A stretch of 64,000 nt of DNA from Bacteroidaceae bacterium (GTDB lineage: Bacteria > Bacteroidota > Bacteroidia > Bacteroidales > Bacteroidaceae), in the NCBI GenBank assembly GCA_017560945.1, contig JAFZDY010000053.1, forward strand, positions 1-64,000. Direction: 5' to 3'. Made by a program: the position numbers and the translations under genes. Below the pieces are notes generated by a model, which saw only the letters and a list, made by a program, of their open reading frames with translations, had not been told where the DNA came from and did not search any database. Of this stretch, positions 18,448 to 29,405 are shown piece by piece. Each line of letters starts with the position of its first letter. Within the stretch, counting starts at the first letter, position 1.

Positions 18448-19419
18448 TTAAGGAGGTGTCTGTTGATGTGTCTCTGCCTCTGCTTTTATCTGTTTGAGCA
18501 ACTCTTGTTGATGTGTAGTGAGGTGTTGAGGAAGCATAACTTCGAAGGTAACGATGAGGTCTCCGCACCTCCCTTCTTGTTTATAGAATGGAAATCCCTT
18601 ACCTCGAAGACGTACTTTTGATAGGTTTTGCGTGAAGGGTTTAACCTTCAGTTTTACTTTTCCAGAAAGAGTTTCAATGGTAGTATCCCCTCCAAGCAAT
18701 GCCGTGTAGAGGTCTATATGAGCGATGGTTTCGAGATCGTTCTCCACAAGTTGAAAATGTGGATCGGGTGCGATGTGAAGAGTCAAGTAAAGATCTCCAT
18801 CAGGAGCACCATCCAAACCTTTACCACCCTTCCCTGCAAGTTTGATTCGTTGTCCATTGGCGATGCCCGCAGGTATGGTGATGCGCAACTTACGATCAAA
18901 TACTTGAATAATGCGCTTGTGAGTGGTGGCTGCCTCCTTTAAGCTCAATTGTAGATCTGCCTCGAAGTCTTGTCCACGTCTACTATGATTAGTCTTACGT
19001 CCTTGTGTACCAAATAGTTGCTCAAAGAAAGATGAAAATCCACTTGAACCTTGTGTAAAGTTTTCAAAGTCATTTCCTGTGTTTCCGAATCCTCCAAAAC
19101 CAAATTCTTGAGCAAAATCCTTGTAATCAACACCAAAAGCATTTTCTGTACGACCCGAGTATGTGGAATGTTTCTGATTTTCCATCTCATAAGCATGTGC
19201 CCAATATTGTCCATACTCGTCATACTTGCGTCGCTTCTCGGGATCGGAAAGAACCTCATTGGCCTCGTTCAATTGTTGAAATTTAGCCTGCGCCGCGGGA
19301 TCATCGGGGTGTAGGTCAGGATGATATTGGCGTGCCATTTTTCGATAGGCTCGCTTGATGTCGGCTTGTGTGGCAGTGTGCTCTATGCCGAGGATGTGGT
19401 AATAATCAATATACTCCAT
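18448..19419 (-). CDS. DnaJ-type (class B, CbpA-like) co-chaperone
   Basis: A 323-residue J-domain protein. The J domain (about 4-70) has HPD at 33-35. A Gly/Phe-rich linker (about 95-150) follows, then two C-terminal substrate-binding beta domains (about 155-310). The CxxCxGxG zinc finger of true DnaJ is absent, so this is class B, like CbpA. Such proteins deliver unfolded substrates to DnaK and stimulate its ATPase. No CbpM-like gene follows; the MerR-type protein at 58872 is far away and only generally similar. The gene lies just upstream of ileS on the same strand. Confidence 0.94.
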   Translation of the reverse strand: MEYIDYYHILGIEHTATQADIKRAYRKMARQYHPDLHPDDPAAQAKFQQLNEANEVLSDPEKRRKYDEYGQYWAHAYEMENQKHSTYSGRTENAFGVDYKDFAQEFGFGGFGNTGNDFENFTQGSSGFSSFFEQLFGTQGRKTNHSRRGQDFEADLQLSLKEAATTHKRIIQVFDRKLRITIPAGIANGQRIKLAGKGGKGLDGAPDGDLYLTLHIAPDPHFQLVENDLETIAHIDLYTALLGGDTTIETLSGKVKLKVKPFTQNLSKVRLRGKGFPFYKQEGRCGDLIVTFEVMLPQHLTTHQQELLKQIKAEAETHQQTPP

Positions 19420-19552
19420 ACGTGAAAAGTTTGTGGGTGATAACGAATCTTACATGACTTTGGTTCATTCAATAGAAGTGCAAGTACTGAACAATTCCCT
19501 TTGTAATGGTGTTTAGCAGAGAGTAGTGAACTGACAACGGAATATACACATT

Positions 19553-20944
19553 ATGAAAAAAAAGATTGTTTCAGTAGTTTGTGCCATATCCATTTGGTTG
19601 GGTGTGGGTGCGCAAACTTTACAGGATAATGACACTGAGGGAATGCCCGAAAGTTGGTCAACCAACGAAGAGGATTTATTTGATCAGACTTTACCTGTAG
19701 AAGATGGGTGGTGGAAGGTATTTGGTGATGGTCAACTAGACTCACTAATAAGCCTTGCCATGCAACAAAACTTGGATGTTGACGAGGCGCTCTCGCGTAT
19801 TGAGCAGGCTCGCTTTGGTGTAGCCATACAACAAGGTAACCTATTACCTTCCATCGGAGTGAATGGGGGATGGGCACGTCAACAATCGAGTGGAAACACT
19901 GGTGGTAGTACTCAGTGGAGTGGACAATACAACTTGAAGGCTCAGATGAGTTGGGAACTTGATCTCTTTGGAAACATACGCCAACGTATAAAGGCGCAAG
20001 AGGGTTTGTATCAAGTTTCAGAAGAAGAGTTTCGAGGTGTAATGGTGTCGTTGTGTGCACAAGTGGCAACAACTTATTTTAACCTTCGGCAATACCAACA
20101 AGAGCGAGAAGTACTCGAGCACAACTGTGAATCTCAGTTGGCTGTATTAAGATTGACAGAGGCTCGCTATTCTTCAGGACTTGCAAGTCGCTTAGATGTG
20201 GCGCAAGCCCAACAAGTGTACTATGGGACGTTGTCACAACTACCTGCTATGAAAGCCAATATTTCACATACAATGAACCAATTAGCAGTGCTTCTTGGTC
20301 AATATCCACAAGATGTGGTTATTGGATTGGAGTCACCCATGCCATTGCCCAATTACATTGAGCCTGTACAAGTGGGAATACCTGCAGGTTTATTACTCAG
20401 ACGTCCTGATATACGACAAGCTGAAAAGCAAGTTGAAGCCCAGGCGGCGCTTTTGGGGGCGGCCAAACGTGAGTGGTTTCCTCAGTTTTTCCTGAATGGC
20501 TCTATAGGCTATGCTTCTACTGATCTCAACAGACTTATTCGATCTGGTAGTGTAGAGTGGGAGATTGCTCCCTCTATGAGTTGGACACTCTTTAACGGTG
20601 GACAACGGTATTATACAATTAAGCAAAATCGTACCCAACTTGACCAGACAATCATATCTTTCAATCGTACTGTGTTGCAAGCCATGCAAGAAGTGACAAA
20701 TGCAATGTCCACCTATGCACATTCTATTGAACAGATAGTGGCCAACCGTCAGGCTTTCAATTATAGCCAACAAGCACTTTCCCTTTCTTTGGATCTCTAC
20801 AAACAAGGACTCACGACTTTTCAAAGTGTATTGGATGCACAACGCTCACTTTTGAGTTCAGAAGAGAGTTTGGTACAGGCCCGTGGCTACTCCCTTACAA
20901 CATTGGTACAGATGTATCAAGCATTGGGCGGAGGATGGAGATAA
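19553..20944 (+). CDS. TolC-like outer-membrane efflux protein (NodT type)
   Basis: A 463-residue outer-membrane channel with two OEP repeats rich in long helices (for example NLDVDEALSRIEQARFGVA and LYKQGLTTFQSVLDAQRSLL). The signal peptide ends near GVGAQT without a Cys, so unlike many NodT proteins it is not a lipoprotein. RRPDIRQAEKQVEAQ is the typical mid-protein motif. It is the first gene of a complete tripartite efflux set: adaptor at 21162 and RND pump at 22357. The order (channel first) is less common than adaptor first. The 217 nt gap before the adaptor shows no gene or clear terminator. Confidence 0.94.
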   Translation: MKKKIVSVVCAISIWLGVGAQTLQDNDTEGMPESWSTNEEDLFDQTLPVEDGWWKVFGDGQLDSLISLAMQQNLDVDEALSRIEQARFGVAIQQGNLLPSIGVNGGWARQQSSGNTGGSTQWSGQYNLKAQMSWELDLFGNIRQRIKAQEGLYQVSEEEFRGVMVSLCAQVATTYFNLRQYQQEREVLEHNCESQLAVLRLTEARYSSGLASRLDVAQAQQVYYGTLSQLPAMKANISHTMNQLAVLLGQYPQDVVIGLESPMPLPNYIEPVQVGIPAGLLLRRPDIRQAEKQVEAQAALLGAAKREWFPQFFLNGSIGYASTDLNRLIRSGSVEWEIAPSMSWTLFNGGQRYYTIKQNRTQLDQTIISFNRTVLQAMQEVTNAMSTYAHSIEQIVANRQAFNYSQQALSLSLDLYKQGLTTFQSVLDAQRSLLSSEESLVQARGYSLTTLVQMYQALGGGWR

Positions 20945-21161
20945 AGCAAAATGGAGTGGCACAATACTAACAATTTACGTCACTCTGACTCTATGGTTGT
21001 TGTACCAACTTGCAATACTTTAAATAACTCATAATATAAGTCAACCTAATAAATTAACTGAAGACTAATTATTGAGACTGAGATTTTTTACTTCTCTCCT
21101 TCGTTGAGATATAGTGGATTATTTTACCCATAATAGTCTATTTCTTAACCTTAATATAGAT

Positions 21162-22301
21162 ATGAACAAACGAATCGTTCCCATGCTCTTGCTAATTGGC
21201 ATTGCTTGCTTAGCAGGATGCGGAAAGCGTAAAGAATCTGTGCCTACGCAAGCCGAAAAGTTACCCATAGAGGTGGCACTCCCCACAGTAAAGGATGTGA
21301 TACTTACACGCCAATATCCAGGATACTTATCGGCTGATGCGGCCGTAGATGTAGTATGTCGAGTGAACGGACAACTGACTCAGAGTAATGTGAGTGCTGG
21401 TCAGCGTGTACGTCAAGGTGATGTACTTTATCTCATTGAACCCACTCCATATCGTGATGCTGTACTACAAGCAGAAGCAACACTGAAAACCGCAGAAGCA
21501 GAGTTAGCCTATGCACAAAGCAGTTACCAACGTATGTTAGAAGTTATCAAAAGTGAAGCCGTGAGCGAAATTCAACTTCTACAAGCCGAAGCCAATGTAG
21601 AGAAAGCAGAGGCTTCAGTACATAGTGCTAAAGCGAGTTTGAACACTGCCCGTACAAACCTCGGCTATTGTCACATAAAAGCTCCTATAGATGGTCAGAT
21701 AACAAAAGGTAATTATAGTGTGGGGGCATATATCCCTGGTGGAGGTTCTCCTATGACCATGGCGACTATTTATAAGGATGACTTTATGTATGCAAACTTT
21801 ACTGTGGCTGACAATCAATGGCTACGTCAGTTACTTGTCGAAGAGTTGACCAAGCACTCTCCTGATAGCACCTATTACGTGACAGTAGGATTGGGCGAGG
21901 GTGGAGGACTTAAGTGGCAAGCAAAACTTGACTATTTGTCTCCCAATGTATCTACCACTACAGGTACACTCGATGTACGAGCCGAACTGCTTAACCCTAA
22001 CCACTTATTGAAAGCAGGTTCCTATGTCACCATTACTTTGCCTGTTGGTAAAATGCAGAATGCCACTCTTATACCCGATGCCTCTATTGGCACTGACCAA
22101 TTAGGAAAATATATATATGTGGTATCTGACTCTGGTACTGTTCATTATCGTCCCATAGTCATAGGAGAACTGATAGACGATACGCTACGAATTGTAAAAA
22201 GTGGCCTATACCCCACAGAATACTATGTTACACAAGCGCTTATGAAAGTGCACGAGGGTATGAAGATTGTACCTGTAATATCTCATTCAAAGTCACATTA
22301 A
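21162..22301 (+). CDS. RND efflux periplasmic adaptor lipoprotein
   Basis: A 379-residue membrane fusion protein. ATG at 21162 is chosen because the lipoprotein signal starts there and ends LAGC; the longer GTG reading adds an implausible leader. A split lipoyl domain (around [18 protein letters not shown] and [12 protein letters not shown]) flanks a coiled-coil hairpin (about 85-165). Beta-barrel and membrane-proximal domains follow. It links the inner-membrane pump to the outer-membrane channel encoded on either side, and is anchored to the inner membrane by the lipid. Confidence 0.95.
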   Translation: MNKRIVPMLLLIGIACLAGCGKRKESVPTQAEKLPIEVALPTVKDVILTRQYPGYLSADAAVDVVCRVNGQLTQSNVSAGQRVRQGDVLYLIEPTPYRDAVLQAEATLKTAEAELAYAQSSYQRMLEVIKSEAVSEIQLLQAEANVEKAEASVHSAKASLNTARTNLGYCHIKAPIDGQITKGNYSVGAYIPGGGSPMTMATIYKDDFMYANFTVADNQWLRQLLVEELTKHSPDSTYYVTVGLGEGGGLKWQAKLDYLSPNVSTTTGTLDVRAELLNPNHLLKAGSYVTITLPVGKMQNATLIPDASIGTDQLGKYIYVVSDSGTVHYRPIVIGELIDDTLRIVKSGLYPTEYYVTQALMKVHEGMKIVPVISHSKSH

Positions 22302-22356
22302 TGATTTATATGTATACCCTTTGCACAGAAGTATTAATTCTTTAACCCATGAACGT

Positions 22357-25300
22357 ATGAACTTCTCACGTTTCTTTATTCGGCGGCCTATCTTTGCCAC
22401 CGTGCTGGCCCTTCTTTTCGTGGTTGCAGGCCTTTTGAGTTTAGGTGTATTACCAGTGGCTCAGTACCCAGACATTACACCACCAACCGTACAGGTGATG
22501 GCAACCTATCCAGGAGCTAACGCTCAGACGGTAGCTCAAACAGTGGGAGTACCCATCGAACAACAGGTCAATGGTGTGGAAGGAATGATGTATATGTCCT
22601 CCACCTCTTCATCATCTGGTGAATACAGGCTTACCGTCACCTTCGAGGTAGGAACAGATGTAGATATGGCAACTGTTATGGTGCAAAATAGAGTGAATGC
22701 TGCTTTACCAACCATGCCAGAGGCCGTAAAGCAACAAGGTGTACAAGTGAGAAAACAATCGACTGACATTCTCATGTTTCTCACTCTCACAGGTGACACT
22801 CTATACGATGGCCTCTACCTTGCCAACTACGCGCAGTTGAACATGGCTGACCAACTTGCTCGTGTACCGGGAGTGGGCAATGTACAAGTAATGGGTGCAG
22901 GCAATTACTCTATGCGTATATGGCTCGATCCTGAGGCTATGCGCATTAGAGGAATCACGCCACAGGAGGTGTATCAGGCAGTAGCGGCACAGAATATGGA
23001 GGTTTCTGCTGGATACGTAGGCCAAGCCACTGGAGTAGGTAGCGATAATGCCTTTCAGTATGCTCTATCTGTAAAGGGCAGACTGACAACTCCTGAGGAG
23101 TTTGGTCGCATCATACTACGTACTAATACAGACGGAGCAGCGCTTCGTCTATCTGATGTAGCAAAAGTAGAGGTCGGTAGTCAGACCTATGGTACCATTT
23201 CCCGTGTGAACGGAAGACCTACAGCAGCCATTGCAATCTACCAGTTACCAGGTGCTAATGCCCTTGATGTGGTGAAAAACGTGAGAACACGCATGGAAGA
23301 ACTTTCTGCCTCTCTTCCTGTAGGTGTGCAGTGCCAAGTAGCACTTGATACAACTGAGGTCGTGCGTAGCAGTGTACATGAAGTATTGAAGACCTTTATC
23401 GAAGCCACTATATTGGTAGTGTTGGTTATATTCCTCTTCCTTCGTAGTTGGAGAGCGGTTCTCATCCCATGTATTACGATTCCTGTATCGCTTATCGGTA
23501 CATTGGCCGTTATGCATTTATTGGGTTTCTCGCTGAATATGTTAACACTTTTTGGACTTGTGCTTGCCATCGCTATAGTTGTGGATGATGCCATCGTTGT
23601 CACTGAGAATGCTACACGACTACTCGATACTGGACGCTATCATACCTCAGCTGAAGCAACGGAGGAAGCTATGAAAGAGATTACAGGTCCTATCGTAGGA
23701 GTGGTATTGGTAATGTTAGCTGTTTTCATTCCTACCACTTTCATCAGTGGAATCTCAGGACAGCTATACAGACAATTTGCTCTAACCCTAGCAGCCTCAA
23801 CAGTCATCAGTGGTATCTGTTCTCTTACACTATCACCTGCTTTATGTGGACTTTTATTAAAGACTCCACAAAAGATGAACGTACCCAAGAAATCCACATC
23901 AACAGAGGATTCAAATATCTCGATAAAATCTGAAGAAACAGAGATAAGTCGCTCCGTAGGTGTATGGGGATCTACCATATTCAATAAGGCTGTATCGGCA
24001 TTGTTGCGTCACCCTCGTGCGTCAGCAGTCAGTTTCGTTGTATTGGCAGTAGTAGCATTCCTATGGTTTACCAAGTGGCCTACAACCTTTATTCCGGAGG
24101 AGGATGATGGTTATTTTATGGTATCTGTACAACTACCACCTGCTTCATCGCTTACCCGCACTGAAGAGACATGTGCCGAAGTTGAACAACTACTTATCTC
24201 ATACCCTGAGATAAAGACATGTATTAGCATTGCAGGCTTTAACCTTATGGGTGGTGGCACACAGACTAATGCAGGCACATTCTTTGTTGTCCTCAAAGAT
24301 TGGAAAGAAAGGAAGGGTAGCGAACATCATGTTTCAACAGTTGTTCAACGTTTCAATGAAGAGGCTTATGCAATGGTGCAACAAGGTCAAGTGTTCGCAA
24401 TGATTCCCCCAGCCATCCCTGGCCTTGGAGCAACAGGTGGATTACAATTAGAACTGGAGGACCGACGCTCTTTAGGCACAACCGAGATGCAAAAGGCTGT
24501 GAATACATTGATGGCGTCTTGGCATGAAGAACCTTCACTGGCAGGTGTAAATAGTGTATTCCAAGCAGATGTACCGCAGTATTTTCTCGAGATAGATCGT
24601 GATAAAGTACAACTGATGGGGCTTACCATGAACCAAGTGTTCGAGGCTTTGGCATATTATATGGGACAGGCATATGTTAATGATTACATGCAATTTGGTC
24701 GCACTTATCAAGTTTTGTTATCTGCTGGCGAACGCGCTCAACGTAATGCTGCTGATGTGTTACGTTTGAGTGTGACAAACGAAAATGGCGAAGTGGTACC
24801 TTTCAGTAGTTTCACTTGGCTAAAGGAGCAGATGGGAATGGATCAAGTGATGAGATACAATATGTACGATGCAGCCGCACTCACATGCAATGTAGCGCAT
24901 GGATATAGTTCAGGAGAAGCAATCAAGGCTATGGAAGAGTTGGTACAACGTCACTTGGGTGACAATTTCGGGTATGAGTGGACATCTGTAGCATACCAAG
25001 AGCAACAAGCCAGTGGTAGTACAATTCTTGTCTTTGCTATGGCATTATTAGTTGCTTTTCTGGTGTTGGCTGCTCAGTACGAGAGTTGGACTAGTCCTGT
25101 GGCAGCAATCATGGGTGTACCCATTGCTTTGTTGGGTGCAGTTATAGGATGTTGGATATTCGGACTTCCCATTAGTATTTACTCTCAAATAGGAATAATT
25201 TTACTCATTGCTCTCAGTGCAAAGAATGGCATTCTCATTGTGGAATTTGCTCGCGACTATCGTGCTGCTGGCAACTCCATCCGACAAAGTGCTGCCGAAG

Positions 25301-25563
25301 CAGCTAATGTACGCTTGCGTCCCATTTTGATGACTTCGTTATCATTTGTTTTTGGAGTGATGCCGCTTCTCTTTGCGAGTGGAGCTGGAGCAGGTAGTGA
25401 ACTGTCACTTGGTGTTACAGTTGTATTCGGTATGGCATTGAATACAGTGGTGGCTACTCTATATATTCCCAATTGGTACGAATGGATGCAGACAGCACAA
25501 GAACGTTGGCTATCATGTAAAGGAAAGGTGGAAAATAAAGGTGGGGATAATAGAATTGTATAG
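22357..25563 (+). CDS. RND multidrug efflux pump, AcrB-like
   Basis: A 1068-residue inner-membrane transporter of the HAE1 family. It begins [19 protein letters not shown]; a TTG-initiated reading from 22321 is rejected. Two repeats of six membrane segments each enclose large periplasmic loops. The proton-relay Asp pair is Asp410-Asp411 in [12 protein letters not shown] charged loop at about 500-540 joins the halves. Substrates are probably drugs, bile salts or detergents, by family. It closes the three-gene efflux operon; a bidirectional terminator follows at 25621-25680. Confidence 0.97.
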   Translation: MNFSRFFIRRPIFATVLALLFVVAGLLSLGVLPVAQYPDITPPTVQVMATYPGANAQTVAQTVGVPIEQQVNGVEGMMYMSSTSSSSGEYRLTVTFEVGTDVDMATVMVQNRVNAALPTMPEAVKQQGVQVRKQSTDILMFLTLTGDTLYDGLYLANYAQLNMADQLARVPGVGNVQVMGAGNYSMRIWLDPEAMRIRGITPQEVYQAVAAQNMEVSAGYVGQATGVGSDNAFQYALSVKGRLTTPEEFGRIILRTNTDGAALRLSDVAKVEVGSQTYGTISRVNGRPTAAIAIYQLPGANALDVVKNVRTRMEELSASLPVGVQCQVALDTTEVVRSSVHEVLKTFIEATILVVLVIFLFLRSWRAVLIPCITIPVSLIGTLAVMHLLGFSLNMLTLFGLVLAIAIVVDDAIVVTENATRLLDTGRYHTSAEATEEAMKEITGPIVGVVLVMLAVFIPTTFISGISGQLYRQFALTLAASTVISGICSLTLSPALCGLLLKTPQKMNVPKKSTSTEDSNISIKSEETEISRSVGVWGSTIFNKAVSALLRHPRASAVSFVVLAVVAFLWFTKWPTTFIPEEDDGYFMVSVQLPPASSLTRTEETCAEVEQLLISYPEIKTCISIAGFNLMGGGTQTNAGTFFVVLKDWKERKGSEHHVSTVVQRFNEEAYAMVQQGQVFAMIPPAIPGLGATGGLQLELEDRRSLGTTEMQKAVNTLMASWHEEPSLAGVNSVFQADVPQYFLEIDRDKVQLMGLTMNQVFEALAYYMGQAYVNDYMQFGRTYQVLLSAGERAQRNAADVLRLSVTNENGEVVPFSSFTWLKEQMGMDQVMRYNMYDAAALTCNVAHGYSSGEAIKAMEELVQRHLGDNFGYEWTSVAYQEQQASGSTILVFAMALLVAFLVLAAQYESWTSPVAAIMGVPIALLGAVIGCWIFGLPISIYSQIGIILLIALSAKNGILIVEFARDYRAAGNSIRQSAAEAANVRLRPILMTSLSFVFGVMPLLFASGAGAGSELSLGVTVVFGMALNTVVATLYIPNWYEWMQTAQERWLSCKGKVENKGGDNRIV

Positions 25564-25620
25564 AATACATCAAAGGGAAGCGATTTTTTTCCTGTCCTCC
25601 ATAAATAATTCCTTCGTTGG

Positions 25621-25680
25621 AAAAAAAGAAAGCCAATAGTCTATGTTTATATTAGGCATAACTATTGGCTTTAACTTTTA
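25621..25680. terminator. bidirectional terminator between RND pump and ACT gene
   Basis: A perfect 12 bp inverted repeat (25629-25640 with 25661-25672) is preceded by an A-run and followed by T-rich sequence, so it can serve the convergent genes on both strands. Confidence 0.7.
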
Positions 25681-25727
25681 TTTTGTAAGTAGATATTTCT
25701 TACTATTCTTAATCTGATTAAAGGAGA

Positions 25728-26117
25728 TTACAATATTCCTTCTAACACCTTCTCGCACTTGGTGATGTCATTAGGACGGATAACAATGTTGGCATTTTCG
25801 CCCTGTGCGAATGCATACATGTACTCGATGAAGATGTTCTGCTCGGCGAGTTTGTCGAGGATATGTGCTAACGAACCAGCTACATCAGGACACGAGATGC
25901 ATATTACATCAGTGAGCATTACGGCAAAGTTCGCTCCGCGGAGAGCCTCTACAGCTTTCTCTACATCTGATACTATCAAACGTAAAATACCAAACTCTGT
26001 GGTCTCTGCCATACTGAAGGCATTCATATTGATGCCATTCTCGGCCAAGACCTTGGTCACATTATTGATTCTTCCTGTCTTGTTCTCAAGGAAGACTGAT
26101 ACTTGCTTGATTGTCAT
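25728..26117 (-). CDS. tandem ACT-domain protein
   Basis: A 129-residue protein made of two ACT domains (about 3-68 and 71-129), starting KQVSVFLENKTGRINNVTKVL. ACT domains bind amino acids. Being the last gene of the PaaK / aminotransferase / IorBA cluster, it most likely senses or binds an aromatic amino acid (inference from context). No catalytic domain is attached. The gap to paaK is 28 nt. Confidence 0.93.
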   Translation of the reverse strand: MTIKQVSVFLENKTGRINNVTKVLAENGINMNAFSMAETTEFGILRLIVSDVEKAVEALRGANFAVMLTDVICISCPDVAGSLAHILDKLAEQNIFIEYMYAFAQGENANIVIRPNDITKCEKVLEGIL

Positions 26118-26145
26118 ATTATAACCTAATTATGTGTTAGTTCCC

Positions 26146-27447
26146 TTAGTTCAACTTTCTGTTATCTATCACATGTTTTCCCTTACCTTGGCTACGCTCG
26201 ATACTGTTAGGTTCCATTAACTTCACATCGGCGCTGATAGAAAGTACACTCTTCAACTTATCAGACAAACGTTTCTTCATATCAAGCATACGGCCAATGT
26301 CATCACTGAAGAAGTCGCGACGCACCTCCACTTGAACTTGCAATGTATCAAGATTGTTCACACGATCTACAATGAGCATATACTGCGGTTCGAATTCAGG
26401 CATTGTAAGGATGACACTTTCTACTTGTGAGGGGAATACATTGATGCCTCGGATGATGAGCATATCATCACTACGGCCTACGATTCGTCCCATTCTCACG
26501 GCGGTACGTCCACAAGGGCATTCACCTTCCATCAATGTGCATAGGTCCTTAGTACGATAGCGGAGCAATGGCATTCCCTCCTTGGTCAAAGTGGTAAATA
26601 CCAATTCACCTTGTTGACCACGCGGCAATTGTTCCAATGTCTCGGGGTTGATGATTTCAGGATAGAAATGGTCTTCACAGATGTGTGAGCCGTTCTGCTC
26701 TTGACACTCGTATGATACACCAGGTCCCATGATTTCACTTAAGCCATAAATGTTATATCCCTTTAGTCCTAAGCGTTCTTCTATTTCTTTACGCATGTTT
26801 TCTGTCCATGGCTCGGCACCGAATGCTCCAATACGCAATCCTATGTCTTCTTTACTTAACCCCAATTTATCCAATGTCTCAGCTAAGTAGAGAGCATAAG
26901 AGGGTGTACATGCAATACCACTTACCTTCAAGTCACGGATAAGTCGAATGTGCTTCTCTGTGTTACCAGTAGATGTAGGTATTACAGTTGCACCAAGGTT
27001 CTCCACTCCATAGTGAGCACCAAGTCCACCGGTGAAAAGACCATAACCATAGGCTACAGAAAAAGTATCGTCACGAGTCACACCATAGGCCGTCAAACAA
27101 CGAGCCATTACTTCAGACCACACTGCCAAGTCCTTACGGGTATATCCCACGATGGTAGGATTACCAGTAGTTCCACTTGAGGCATGTACACGCACTATTT
27201 CTGAAGCGGGAGCAGCTTGTAAACCATAGGGGTAATTATCTCGTAGATCTTGTTTTGTAGTAAAGGGGAGTTTTACGATGTCATCGATACTGCGAATGTC
27301 CTCGGGTGAGAGGTCCATTGCTTGCATCTTGTTCCTATAAAAGGGAACATTATGGTAAACATAGGTTACCAACTTTTGAAGTCGCTTACTCTGCAATGCG
27401 TGCATCTCGTCGCGACTCATACACTCTTTATTAGGATTCCAAATCAT
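26146..27447 (-). CDS. paaK: phenylacetate-CoA ligase
   Basis: A 433-residue adenylate-forming ligase. Motifs: the P-loop VRVHASSGTTGNPT, YGLSEIMGPG in the AMP-binding core, and RYRTKDL. It activates an arylacetate (phenyl-, hydroxyphenyl- or indoleacetate) to its CoA thioester using ATP. Next to IorAB and an aminotransferase, it probably works in assimilation of arylacetates into aromatic amino acids, or in the reverse degradative direction. The gap to the aminotransferase gene is 43 nt. Confidence 0.96.
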   Translation of the reverse strand: MIWNPNKECMSRDEMHALQSKRLQKLVTYVYHNVPFYRNKMQAMDLSPEDIRSIDDIVKLPFTTKQDLRDNYPYGLQAAPASEIVRVHASSGTTGNPTIVGYTRKDLAVWSEVMARCLTAYGVTRDDTFSVAYGYGLFTGGLGAHYGVENLGATVIPTSTGNTEKHIRLIRDLKVSGIACTPSYALYLAETLDKLGLSKEDIGLRIGAFGAEPWTENMRKEIEERLGLKGYNIYGLSEIMGPGVSYECQEQNGSHICEDHFYPEIINPETLEQLPRGQQGELVFTTLTKEGMPLLRYRTKDLCTLMEGECPCGRTAVRMGRIVGRSDDMLIIRGINVFPSQVESVILTMPEFEPQYMLIVDRVNNLDTLQVQVEVRRDFFSDDIGRMLDMKKRLSDKLKSVLSISADVKLMEPNSIERSQGKGKHVIDNRKLN

Positions 27448-27490
27448 TGTATGAAAAGTTTTAGTTTTGTCTTTAGATTTGTTTAATAAG

Positions 27491-28795
27491 TTAATGGTCT
27501 TCTCTGAATGCTTTCATGCGTTCCTCCATCACAGGATAGAGTTCGTCTCTCATGCGCGATGTACAAGCACGTACTCCCTGTTGCAGGCTTCCTGTGGTAG
27601 AGAGGTTAATGCTGCTCACACCATAGTAAAGGAGTTCCTTCAACAACTCTCCACCTGTCATTCCTTTGTATCCAATGGTGAAGAAGAATCCATCACCTAC
27701 CACTTGTGTGGCATCAAAGTCGTACACTATGTGGAAACCATTGTCGGTGAATATCTTCTTCATTTTTTCAGCACGTTCGGCATACTCGCGTGTGTCTTCT
27801 ACAAAGTTGATCTTTCCTTCGGTCGAGAGGCGCAACATCTCGGCGTAGGCATACTGGGTAGAGGCTGTACAGCCAGAGGTAATCATGTAGAGGATTGAAG
27901 CAATGAGGGTCTGTCCGAAGACACCTGCATCCTTGTAACGCTCTGCAAGGGCAGGGTAGTGGCGTTCAAACAACTTGTCGCTGATGCACACAAGTGCCAT
28001 GCGTTGTCCTGCATAGCTGAATATCTTCGATGAAGAGAGCATCAGGATGTAGTTATCAGTATATTTGGCTACAGTAGGGGCATAAGGAGGCTCGAAGGGG
28101 TGTCCCATGTCACGACGGAAGTCCATACAGAAATAAGCAAGATCTTCCATTACCACCACATCGTATTTCGTTGCCAACTCACCGATGATGGCCAACTCTT
28201 CCTCCTCCAGACATATCCAGGCAGGATTGTTAGGGTTTGAGTAAATGATGGCAGCGATGTCTCCTGTACTAAGCATCTCCTCCATCTTATCGCGGAGGGA
28301 TTCACCACGGTAGGGGTAGATGTCAAACTCCACCCACTCGGCACCAATGATGCGAAGTTGTGATTTCTGTATAGGGAAGCCTGGGTCGATGAAGAGTACC
28401 TTGTTCTTGCCAGGAATGCGTTGGGTACATGCTATGAACGAACCATACGAACCAGCCACACTACCAACGGTAGGGACACATGAGCGTGGAGAGATGTCGA
28501 CATTGAGGAATGCCTTTACAAATCGCGAGGCCTCTTCTTTCAACTCAGGTACACCGGCAGCGGCGGGGTATTGTGAGCCTACTCCACGGTCAAGGGCTGC
28601 CTTTTCTGCCTCCACACCATAATGGTTTACGGGCAATCCGGGTGAACCTTGGTCCATACGTATGAAGGGGATACCTGTCTCCTTCTCCAAATATTGTGCC
28701 ACCAACAGCACTTCACCAATAGTCGCTTGAGACAGGTCTGCTACATGGCAAGCCTTCGCGGCCTTTTCTACTAATTCTTCACTGAATATCTTCAT
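27491..28795 (-). CDS. PLP-dependent aminotransferase, class I/II
   Basis: A 434-residue fold-type I aminotransferase. The PLP Schiff-base Lys is in SSSKIFSYAGQR, SNPNNPAW is the conserved Asn-Pro loop, and VVMEDLAYFCMDF carries the Asp and Tyr that hold the cofactor. An Arg near the C-terminus (VRACTSRM) is a candidate for carboxylate binding. By context it interconverts aromatic amino acids and arylpyruvates, feeding or using IorAB. Length is normal. The gap to iorB is 32 nt. Confidence 0.93.
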   Translation of the reverse strand: MKIFSEELVEKAAKACHVADLSQATIGEVLLVAQYLEKETGIPFIRMDQGSPGLPVNHYGVEAEKAALDRGVGSQYPAAAGVPELKEEASRFVKAFLNVDISPRSCVPTVGSVAGSYGSFIACTQRIPGKNKVLFIDPGFPIQKSQLRIIGAEWVEFDIYPYRGESLRDKMEEMLSTGDIAAIIYSNPNNPAWICLEEEELAIIGELATKYDVVVMEDLAYFCMDFRRDMGHPFEPPYAPTVAKYTDNYILMLSSSKIFSYAGQRMALVCISDKLFERHYPALAERYKDAGVFGQTLIASILYMITSGCTASTQYAYAEMLRLSTEGKINFVEDTREYAERAEKMKKIFTDNGFHIVYDFDATQVVGDGFFFTIGYKGMTGGELLKELLYYGVSSINLSTTGSLQQGVRACTSRMRDELYPVMEERMKAFREDH

Positions 28796-28827
28796 GGTAC
28801 TGTCTTCTGAGTATAAAATATTGCCTA

Positions 28828-29403
28828 CTATTTAACGGCATTCAATCCAAGGTCAAAGGCTTGTTGGTTTGCCTCTACTATCTTTTCTCCCTTGGGAGCA
28901 AACACGCGGGCAATACTCTCGCGCAGTTGTTCGGGAGTGAGTATCTCAATGTACTTGGCCGCCATACCGAGCAACACCACGTTGGCACTCTTTGGCAGGC
29001 TGTTCTCCTTGGCTACGTCTTCAATGGGGAGCGAGGCCACCTGGGGGAGGCTGTTCAGTTCCTTCATCAATGACTCTTCCTCGGGGTAATTGGGGATGTT
29101 CTTGAACGGGTGCGAGGATGTCACTACCCAACCTTCCTTATTAAGATAAGGTATGTAACGGAGTGCTTCCATGGGCTCCATGGAGATGATGAGGTCTGCA
29201 GCACCCTGTTTGATGAGGTCAGAGTGAATGGTTTCGGTCGATAAGCGTAGGTTGGATTGCACGTCACCTCCACGTTGGCTCATTCCGTGCACCTCGGCTT
29301 GCTTCAGGTTGAGACCCGCGGTTGTAGCCGCATCGCCAATGATAGTAGCAATGGTGAGGATACCTTGACCTCCCACGCCAGCAAGTATGATGTCTTTCTT
29401 CAT
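28828..29403 (-). CDS. iorB: indolepyruvate oxidoreductase beta subunit
   Basis: A 191-residue gamma-type domain of 2-oxoacid:ferredoxin oxidoreductases. The start KKDIILAGVGGQGILTIATI is the diagnostic glycine-rich motif. Together with IorA it interconverts arylpyruvate and arylacetyl-CoA plus CO2 with ferredoxin. The gene follows iorA by 2 nt, so translation is probably coupled. Confidence 0.96.
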   Translation of the reverse strand: MKKDIILAGVGGQGILTIATIIGDAATTAGLNLKQAEVHGMSQRGGDVQSNLRLSTETIHSDLIKQGAADLIISMEPMEALRYIPYLNKEGWVVTSSHPFKNIPNYPEEESLMKELNSLPQVASLPIEDVAKENSLPKSANVVLLGMAAKYIEILTPEQLRESIARVFAPKGEKIVEANQQAFDLGLNAVK

Positions 29404-29405
29404 TG